A DNA stretch of 64,000 nucleotides, taken from the NCBI RefSeq assembly GCF_014267175.1, contig NZ_JACMTR010000002.1, forward strand, positions 5,729,501 to 5,793,500. The letters run 5' to 3'. Positions 58,494 through 64,000 of this stretch are shown here, piece after piece. A program made the translations under genes and the position numbers. The DNA comes from Pseudonocardia sp. C8. GTDB taxonomy: Bacteria > Actinomycetota > Actinomycetes > Mycobacteriales > Pseudonocardiaceae. A model generated the notes under the pieces. The model did not search any database, was not told the DNA's origin, and was given only the letters and a program-made list of their open reading frames with translations. Numbering within the stretch: position 1 is the stretch's first letter; each line of letters starts with the position of its first letter.

Positions 58494-60962
58494 ATGGACC
58501 GCAAGCGCCTGCTCCGCAACCCGCTGATCTGGATCCTCCTCGCGCTCCTGATCTACCTCGGGTTCAGCTCGCTGCTCGACGACACCCGGGGCTACACCGA
58601 GGTGCCGACGTCGGTCGCGCTGACCCAGGTCGAGTCCGGGAACGTCAAGGACGCCCTGATCGAGGACCGGGAACAGCAGCTCCGGCTGACCCTGAAGACC
58701 CCGATCAACGGGGACGTGACGCAGGTCATCACGCAGTACCCGGCGCAGCTCTCCGGGCAGATCTTCGACCGGCTCCGCGAGGTGCCGGGGGTCGGCACGA
58801 TCGACACGAGCGCGCCGCCGGACTCGTTCCTGTCGTCGCTGCTCGTGATGATGATCCCGCTGGCGCTGGTCCTGGTCATCCTGTTCTGGTTCCTGAACAA
58901 CGCCCAGGGCGGCGGGAACCGGGTGATGAGCTTCGGCAAGTCCAAGGCCAAGCAGCTCAACAAGGACATGCCGAAGAACACGTTCTCGGACGTGGCGGGG
59001 GCCGACGAGGCCGTCGAGGAGCTCTACGAGATCAAGGACTTCCTGCAGAACCCGGGCCGCTACCAGGCCCTGGGCGCGAAGATCCCGAAGGGTGTCCTGC
59101 TCTACGGCCCGCCCGGCACCGGTAAGACGCTGCTGGCCCGTGCCGTGGCCGGCGAGGCCGGGGTGCCCTTCTACACGATCTCCGGCTCGGACTTCGTGGA
59201 GATGTTCGTCGGTGTCGGCGCCTCCCGGGTGCGTGACCTGTTCGAGCAGGCCAAGCAGAACGCGCCCTGCATCATCTTCGTCGACGAGATCGACGCCGTC
59301 GGACGCCAGCGCGGCGCCGGCCTCGGTGGCGGCCACGACGAGCGCGAGCAGACGCTGAACCAGCTGCTGGTCGAGATGGACGGTTTCGACGCCCGCGGCG
59401 GGATCATCCTGATCGCGGCCACGAACCGCCCGGACATCCTCGACCCGGCGCTGCTGCGCCCGGGCCGGTTCGACCGGCAGATCCCGGTGGCCGCGCCCGA
59501 CCTCGCGGGCCGGCTCGCGATCCTCAAGGTGCACTCCAAGGACAAGCCCTTCGCCGAGGACGTCGACCTCCACTCGCTGGCCAAGCGCACCGTCGGCATG
59601 TCCGGCGCCGACCTGGCGAACGTGATCAACGAGGCGGCGCTGCTGACCGCGCGGGAGAACGGCTCGCTGATCACCTCCGCGGCGCTGGAGGAGTCGGTCG
59701 ACCGCGTCGTCGGCGGGCCGAAGCGCAAGTCGAAGATCGTCTCCGAACGCGAGAAGAAGATCACCGCGTACCACGAGGGCGGGCACGCGCTGGCCGCGTG
59801 GGCGATGCCCGACCTCGAACCGGTCTACAAGCTCACGATCCTGCCGCGCGGCCGCACCGGCGGGCACGCGCTCGTCGTCCCCGAGGACGACAAGGGCCTG
59901 ATGACCCGCGCCGAGATGATCGCCCGGCTGGTGTTCGCGATGGGCGGCCGTTCGGCCGAGGAGCTGGTGTTCCACGAGCCGACCACGGGTGCGTCCTCGG
60001 ACATCGACCAGGCGACCAAGATCGCCCGCGCGATGGTCACCGAGTACGGGATGAGTGCCCGGCTGGGCGCCGTCCGCTACGGCCGTGAGCAGGGCGACCC
60101 CTTCCTCGGGCGCTCGATGGGCAACCAGGCGGACTACTCGCTGGAGGTCGCCCACGAGATCGACGAGGAGGTGCGCAAGCTCATCGAGGCCGCCCACACC
60201 GAGGCGTGGGAGATCCTCAACACCTACCGGGACGTGCTCGACGAGCTCGTGCTGGAGCTCCTCGAGAAGGAGACCCTGAACCGCAAGGACCTCGAGCGGA
60301 TCTTCGGGGAGGTCGAGAAGCGGCCGCGGATCACCGCGTTCAACGACTTCGGCGAGCGCACGCCGTCGGAGAAGCCGCCGATCAAGACCCCCCGCGAGAT
60401 CGCCCACGAGCGCGGCGAGGCCTTGCCGGAGGACGAGGAGCGGACCCCGGCCCCGGTGGCGTCCGCCGCCAACGGTTACGGCGACGCCGCCGGGCTGCCC
60501 GGCGCGTCCCCGTTCCCGGCCGGTGGCTCCACCCAGGCCCGCCCGGACGCCCCGAACGACGGTGGCTACGGCTCCGGCTCCGGCAACGGGAACGGGGCGA
60601 ACGGCGGGACCCCGAACGGCGGGGCACCGAACGGCAACGGCACCCCGAACGGCAACGGTGCGTCGCCCGGCAACGCGCCGCAGGACGGCAGGCCGCAGGC
60701 CTACCAGGGCAGCTACCCGCCGCCCCCGCCCGCCGTCGCCCCGAACTACGGTGCGCCGCCGGGCTGGCGGCCCGCCACCACCCCGCGCGGCCAGGGCTGG
60801 CCGCCGGCCAACTGGGGCGGTCAGCAGGGACAGCAGCCCGAGCAGGGCCAGGACCGGAACGCCCCGTCGTCCGGGCCGACCGGCGGTGACGCCGGAGACG
60901 ACCGTGAGCCGGAGAACCGCCGGGACGAGCGGCGGACGCAGGACCCGGAGGCAGGACACTGA
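58494..60962 (+). CDS. ftsH: ATP-dependent zinc metalloprotease FtsH
   Basis: 822 residues. TM1 near 9-26, periplasmic domain with [15 protein letters not shown] sequence, TM2 near 115-137. AAA module: Walker A GPPGTGKT near 202, Walker B IIFVDEID near 260, [23 protein letters not shown] near 308-327. Zinc protease motif HEGGH near 426. The protein closely follows mycobacterial FtsH. The C-terminal 180 residues are a disordered tail rich in Gly, Asn, Pro and Gln with NGNG repeats. It degrades membrane and regulatory proteins. folE follows immediately. Confidence 0.96.
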   Translation: MDRKRLLRNPLIWILLALLIYLGFSSLLDDTRGYTEVPTSVALTQVESGNVKDALIEDREQQLRLTLKTPINGDVTQVITQYPAQLSGQIFDRLREVPGVGTIDTSAPPDSFLSSLLVMMIPLALVLVILFWFLNNAQGGGNRVMSFGKSKAKQLNKDMPKNTFSDVAGADEAVEELYEIKDFLQNPGRYQALGAKIPKGVLLYGPPGTGKTLLARAVAGEAGVPFYTISGSDFVEMFVGVGASRVRDLFEQAKQNAPCIIFVDEIDAVGRQRGAGLGGGHDEREQTLNQLLVEMDGFDARGGIILIAATNRPDILDPALLRPGRFDRQIPVAAPDLAGRLAILKVHSKDKPFAEDVDLHSLAKRTVGMSGADLANVINEAALLTARENGSLITSAALEESVDRVVGGPKRKSKIVSEREKKITAYHEGGHALAAWAMPDLEPVYKLTILPRGRTGGHALVVPEDDKGLMTRAEMIARLVFAMGGRSAEELVFHEPTTGASSDIDQATKIARAMVTEYGMSARLGAVRYGREQGDPFLGRSMGNQADYSLEVAHEIDEEVRKLIEAAHTEAWEILNTYRDVLDELVLELLEKETLNRKDLERIFGEVEKRPRITAFNDFGERTPSEKPPIKTPREIAHERGEALPEDEERTPAPVASAANGYGDAAGLPGASPFPAGGSTQARPDAPNDGGYGSGSGNGNGANGGTPNGGAPNGNGTPNGNGASPGNAPQDGRPQAYQGSYPPPPPAVAPNYGAPPGWRPATTPRGQGWPPANWGGQQGQQPEQGQDRNAPSSGPTGGDAGDDREPENRRDERRTQDPEAGH

Positions 60963-60982
60963 GCACGTCGACGACGAACGGG

Positions 60983-61609
60983 ATGCCCCCGGCGGTGCGG
61001 TCCGCCACGGTGGCGGCCGGGGTGACCCAGGCCGTGCCCGAGGGCGTGGACCTGGACCGTGCCGAGCGGGCGGTCCGCGAGCTGCTGATCGCCGTCGGGG
61101 AGAACCCCGACCGGGAGGGCCTCAAGGAGACCCCGGCGCGGGTCGCGCGGGCCTACGGCGAGATCTTCGCCGGGCTGTTCGTGGACCCGGACTCGGTGCT
61201 GGAGAAGACCTTCGACGAGGGGCACGGCGAGCTCGTGCTGGTCAAGGACATCCCGATGTTCTCGACCTGCGAGCACCACCTCGTGCCGTTCCACGGGGTG
61301 GCGCACGTCGGCTACATCCCGGCGGTGGACGGCCAGGTCACCGGCCTGTCCAAGATCGCCCGGGTGGTCGACCTGTACGCCAAGCGCCCGCAGGTGCAGG
61401 AGCGGCTGACCGCCCAGATCGCGGACGCGCTGGTGCGCAAGCTCAACCCGCGCGCGGTGATCGTGGTCCTGGACGCCGAGCACCTGTGCATGTCGATGCG
61501 CGGCATCCGCAAGCCGGGCTCGCGCACCACCACCTCGGCGGTCCGCGGGCTGTTCAAGAGCTCCGCCACCTCGCGCGCGGAGGCGTTGTCGCTGATCAGG
61601 GAGCGGTGA
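60983..61609 (+). CDS. folE: GTP cyclohydrolase I
   Basis: 208 residues from ATG 60983. Zinc and catalytic residues are in [14 protein letters not shown] near 93 and [20 protein letters not shown] near 160-180. It makes dihydroneopterin triphosphate, the first step to folate. The best ribosome site (GGAGG, 60947-60951) lies too far from this ATG but 7 nt before a CTG at 60959, which overlaps the ftsH stop as CTGA and would add eight residues; the start is therefore uncertain. Confidence 0.94.
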   Translation: MPPAVRSATVAAGVTQAVPEGVDLDRAERAVRELLIAVGENPDREGLKETPARVARAYGEIFAGLFVDPDSVLEKTFDEGHGELVLVKDIPMFSTCEHHLVPFHGVAHVGYIPAVDGQVTGLSKIARVVDLYAKRPQVQERLTAQIADALVRKLNPRAVIVVLDAEHLCMSMRGIRKPGSRTTTSAVRGLFKSSATSRAEALSLIRER

Positions 61610-61610
61610 C

Positions 61611-62498
61611 GTGCCCGCCCCGGACGCCGCGCTGGGTGGCCCGCCGGACCCGGGCCGCTGCGCGGTCATGGGCATCCTGAACGTCACCCCCGACTCGTTC
61701 TCCGACGGCGGCCGCTACCAGGACCGCTCGCAGGCGATCGCGCACGGCGTCGCGATGCGGGCGGCCGGTGCCGACCTCGTCGACGTCGGCGGGGAGTCGA
61801 CCCGCCCCGGTGCCGCGCGGGTGGACGCGGGCACCGAACGCGAACGCGTGCTGCCCGTCGTGCGGGAGCTCACCGCCGCCGGCGTGCGGGTCAGCGTGGA
61901 CACCACCCGCTCCGAGGTCGCCGCGGCCGCGGTCGAGGCCGGGGCGGTCATGGTGAACGACGTCTCCGGCGGGCTCGCCGACCCGCGGATGGCCGCGGTC
62001 GCCGCCGAGCTGCAGGTGCCGTGGGTGCTCATGCACTGGCGCGGGCACAGCTCCACGATGCAGCAGCTCGCCGAGTACACCGACGTCGTCACCGAGGTGC
62101 GCCAGGAGCTCGTCGCCCGGGTGGACCACGCGGTGATGGCCGGGGTGGACCCGGGCCGGATCGTGCTGGACCCCGGGCTGGGCTTCGCGAAGACGGGTGC
62201 CCACAACTGGGAGCTGCTGCGCCGGCTCGACGTGCTGATCGACCTGGGCTTCCCGGTGCTCGTCGGTGCCTCCCGCAAGCGGTTCCTCGGGGACCTGCTG
62301 ACCTCCGCGGACGGCGAGCCCCGCCCCCCGGCCGAGCGGGACGTCGCGACCGCCGCGGTCAGCGCGATCGCCGCGAACGCCGGTGCCTGGGGCGTCCGCG
62401 TGCACGACGTCGAGTCCACGATGGACTCCGTGGCGGTGGGCGCGGCCTGCCGGCTCGGTGCGTCCCGGGTCCGGTCGTCCCCCGGGGGCGGTCGGTGA
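61611..62498 (+). CDS. folP: Dihydropteroate synthase
   Basis: 295 residues from GTG 61611. Signatures: [17 protein letters not shown] near 20, [11 protein letters not shown] near 57, [11 protein letters not shown] near 95 and the GASRKRFLG pterin/pyrophosphate motif near 223. It joins p-aminobenzoate to the pterin and is the sulfonamide target. It starts one base after the folE stop and overlaps folB by GTGA. Confidence 0.95.
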   Translation: MPAPDAALGGPPDPGRCAVMGILNVTPDSFSDGGRYQDRSQAIAHGVAMRAAGADLVDVGGESTRPGAARVDAGTERERVLPVVRELTAAGVRVSVDTTRSEVAAAAVEAGAVMVNDVSGGLADPRMAAVAAELQVPWVLMHWRGHSSTMQQLAEYTDVVTEVRQELVARVDHAVMAGVDPGRIVLDPGLGFAKTGAHNWELLRRLDVLIDLGFPVLVGASRKRFLGDLLTSADGEPRPPAERDVATAAVSAIAANAGAWGVRVHDVESTMDSVAVGAACRLGASRVRSSPGGGR

Positions 62499-62863
62499 GC
62501 CGGGACCGGATCGAGCTGCGCGGGCTGCGGGTGCACGGCCGGCACGGCGTGTTCGACCACGAGAAGCGCGACGGCCAGGAGTTCGTGCTCGACCTCGTCG
62601 TGCACACCGACCTGTCCGCCGCGGCCGCCTCCGACGACCTGGCCGACACCCTCGACTACGGGGCACTGGCCGGCCGGGCGGCGGCGATCCTCGGCGGCCC
62701 GCCGCACGACCTGATCGAGTCGGTGGCCGGGGCCGTCGCCGACGACGTCCTCGCCGCCGACGAGCGGGTCCGCGAGGTCGAGGTGACGCTGCACAAGCCC
62801 TCCGCGCCGATCCCGCTCACGTTCGACGACGTCGCGGTCGTCCTGCACCGGAGCCGGCCGTGA
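62495..62863 (+). CDS. folB: Dihydroneopterin aldolase
   Basis: 122 residues, the normal size. [29 protein letters not shown] at the N-terminus holds the catalytic Glu/Tyr-equivalent region, [10 protein letters not shown] near 53 and the [25 protein letters not shown] block near 85-110 with the catalytic Lys. It releases glycolaldehyde from dihydroneopterin. It overlaps folP and folK by GTGA at both ends. Confidence 0.94.
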   Translation: MSRDRIELRGLRVHGRHGVFDHEKRDGQEFVLDLVVHTDLSAAAASDDLADTLDYGALAGRAAAILGGPPHDLIESVAGAVADDVLAADERVREVEVTLHKPSAPIPLTFDDVAVVLHRSRP

Positions 62864-63375
62864 CCCGCGCCGTGCTGTCCCTGGGATCGAACCTGGGGTA
62901 CCGGCTCGGGCACCTGCGCACGGTCGTCGACGACCTGGGGCCCGCGCTGGTCGCGGTCTCGCCGGTGTACGAGACGGCGCCGTGGGGCGTCACCGACCAG
63001 CCGGACTTCCTCAACGCCGTCGTGATCGCCGACGACCCGGCCGTGGACGCCTGGGGGTGGCTGCGCCGCGGGCAGGCGTGCGAGGACGCGTCGGGGCGGG
63101 TGCGCGAGCAGCGGTGGGGGCCGCGGACGCTGGACGTCGACGTCGTGCAGGTCGTCGACGACCGCGGGGAGCCGGTGTTCTCCGACGACCCGGAGCTGCT
63201 GCTCCCGCACCCGGGCACGCCCGAGCGCGGCACCGTGCTGCTGCCCTGGCTGGACGCCGACCCGGACGCGGTGCTGCACGGGCACGGGCCGGTCGCGGAG
63301 CTGCTGGAACGGCTCGGCCCGCCCGGGCGCGCGGGCGTGCACCGCCGGGACGACATGGTGCTGGTGCCGCCGTGA
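62860..63375 (+). CDS. folK: 6-hydroxymethyl-dihydropterin pyrophosphokinase
   Basis: 171 residues from GTG 62860. [14 protein letters not shown] near 6, [22 protein letters not shown] near 35 and the [12 protein letters not shown] signature near 87 with the metal-binding Asp pair. It transfers pyrophosphate from ATP to the pterin, supplying folP. It overlaps the DUF3180 gene by GTGA. Confidence 0.94.
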   Translation: MTRAVLSLGSNLGYRLGHLRTVVDDLGPALVAVSPVYETAPWGVTDQPDFLNAVVIADDPAVDAWGWLRRGQACEDASGRVREQRWGPRTLDVDVVQVVDDRGEPVFSDDPELLLPHPGTPERGTVLLPWLDADPDAVLHGHGPVAELLERLGPPGRAGVHRRDDMVLVPP

Positions 63376-63902
63376 CCGCGCCCGGTCCCGGCCGCAGGCG
63401 ACCGCCGCCCGGCGAGGACCCCAGGCCGACGGTCCGGCCGACCCGCTACCGCGACCTCGCCGGGATCGCCGTGGTCGCGGCCCTGCTCGGCAACGTTCTC
63501 GTCCAGCTGACGTATTCGTGGCTGCCGCCGCTGCCGATCGCCGCCGGCGCCACCGTCGGGCTGCTCGGGATCGCCGAGATCGGCGGCGGGGTCGTGCTGC
63601 GCCGCCGGATCGAGCGGCGCGACGGTGCCCCGCCGGTCCCGGCGCTGGTCGCCGCGCGGGCGGTGCTGCTGGCGAAGGCGTCGTCGGTCGGCGGGGCCGT
63701 GCTCGCCGGGCTGTGGGCGGGGATGCTGCTCCACACGGTGCCGCGTGCCTCGGTCGTGGTGGCGGCCGTCCGGGACGGGATCGCCGCCGGCATCGGGCTG
63801 GGGTGCGCGTTGCTGCTGGTCGGCGGCGGGTTGTGGCTGGAGCACTGCTGCCGGGCACCCGACGACCCGGACGACGCCGACGGGGGCGCCAGCCCCACCT
63901 GA
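63372..63902 (+). CDS. DUF3180 membrane protein
   Basis: 176 residues from GTG 63372. Four hydrophobic helices lie near 30-48, 55-72, 95-117 and 130-155; both termini are charged and Pro-rich. DUF3180 proteins follow folK in many actinobacteria (Rv3605c in M. tuberculosis) and have no known function. Conservation of position suggests a link with the folate operon or with the pantothenate genes that usually follow. Confidence 0.88.
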   Translation: MTAPGPGRRRPPPGEDPRPTVRPTRYRDLAGIAVVAALLGNVLVQLTYSWLPPLPIAAGATVGLLGIAEIGGGVVLRRRIERRDGAPPVPALVAARAVLLAKASSVGGAVLAGLWAGMLLHTVPRASVVVAAVRDGIAAGIGLGCALLLVGGGLWLEHCCRAPDDPDDADGGASPT

Positions 63903-63930
63903 GCCCGCGGGTTCTCTACGCTCCCGGGCC

Positions 63931-64000
63931 ATGGCCATCCCCGCCAGCCCGACCGGCCGCCACCCGTCCGCGCCGGTGCCGGCCCGCGAGGCGAAGCGGC
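63931..64000 (+). CDS. Start of next gene, probable Rv3604c-like protein (cut by window edge)
   Basis: ATG 63931 opens a frame that stays open to the end, giving 23 residues beginning MAIPASPTGRHPSAP. TACGCT (63917-63922) lies 8 nt upstream, matching the leaderless pattern seen elsewhere. By synteny the next gene should be the Ala/Arg/Pro-rich membrane protein Rv3604c. The fragment is too short to identify. Confidence 0.45.
   Translation, partial: MAIPASPTGRHPSAPVPAREAKR

Noticed and set aside
60540..60700. Independent repeat element in the ftsH 3' end
   Set aside because: The NGNG-type repeats are in frame and belong to the disordered FtsH tail, which other actinobacteria also have.

Overview
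The window is very GC-rich chromosomal DNA with a strong G/C third-position bias, many GTG starts, ATGA/GTGA gene overlaps and mycobacterial-type gene orders. It fits an actinobacterium of the Pseudonocardiaceae, most likely Pseudonocardia or a close relative; this placement is an inference from gene content. Almost all of it is coding. I see no tRNA, rRNA, CRISPR, transposase or prophage gene.

Layout. 1-3505: a sugar-porter MFS transporter (cut by the window edge) with its ROK regulator, then an SDR. 3586-7309: a bifunctional-nuclease-family protein, an ABC exporter driven by a MerR-type promoter, and a Bcr/CflA drug exporter. 7400-13656: a fatty-acid block (acyl-CoA oxidase-like enzyme and TetR, divergent from thiolase, FabG4-type reductase and double-hotdog dehydratase) matching the mycobacterial fadA2-fabG4-htdX order. 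13801-16864: a possible acidic micropeptide, DapC and a class III cyclase. 16788-20930: acyl-CoA synthetase, Baeyer-Villiger monooxygenase and hydrolase, recalling part of the mymA cluster. 20963-26546: prolyl oligopeptidase, DUF1445 protein, PxpA and NRAMP-like transporter (a ycsI-ycsF-ycsG block) with a divergent GntR regulator. 26616-33348: an AviRa-like rRNA methyltransferase, then a complete fructose PTS (HPr, EIIBC, EIIA, FruK, FruR and divergent EI). 33658-36015: ArsR repressor and metal P-type ATPase. 36029-45328: TetR, histidine kinase and response regulator, then accD1-accA1-fadE19 for leucine degradation. 45354-51986: mixed metabolic genes. 52039-64000: a housekeeping block (ppa, dacB, DUF2342, tilS, hpt, ftsH, folE, folP, folB, folK, DUF3180) collinear with M. 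tuberculosis Rv3628-Rv3604c, interrupted by a serine protease.

The less expected content lies mainly between the genes. Three convergent junctions carry perfect hairpins sharing the outer arm CGTGAGTGGT with unrelated inner stems, and at one of them both stop codons lie inside the stem. Five perfect 31-bp tandem repeats start at the ptsI stop codon. Seven degenerate 62-bp repeats separate a convergent kinase/regulator pair. A 45-bp hairpin-containing insertion flanked by a 7-bp repeat sits in frame in accA1. Matching GTTAA...TTAAC palindromes lie before a TetR gene and, 3.7 kb away, twice before accD1, suggesting one regulon split by a two-component system. At least ten genes have a TAnnnT hexamer 6-8 nt before the start codon and no Shine-Dalgarno sequence, as expected of leaderless transcripts.
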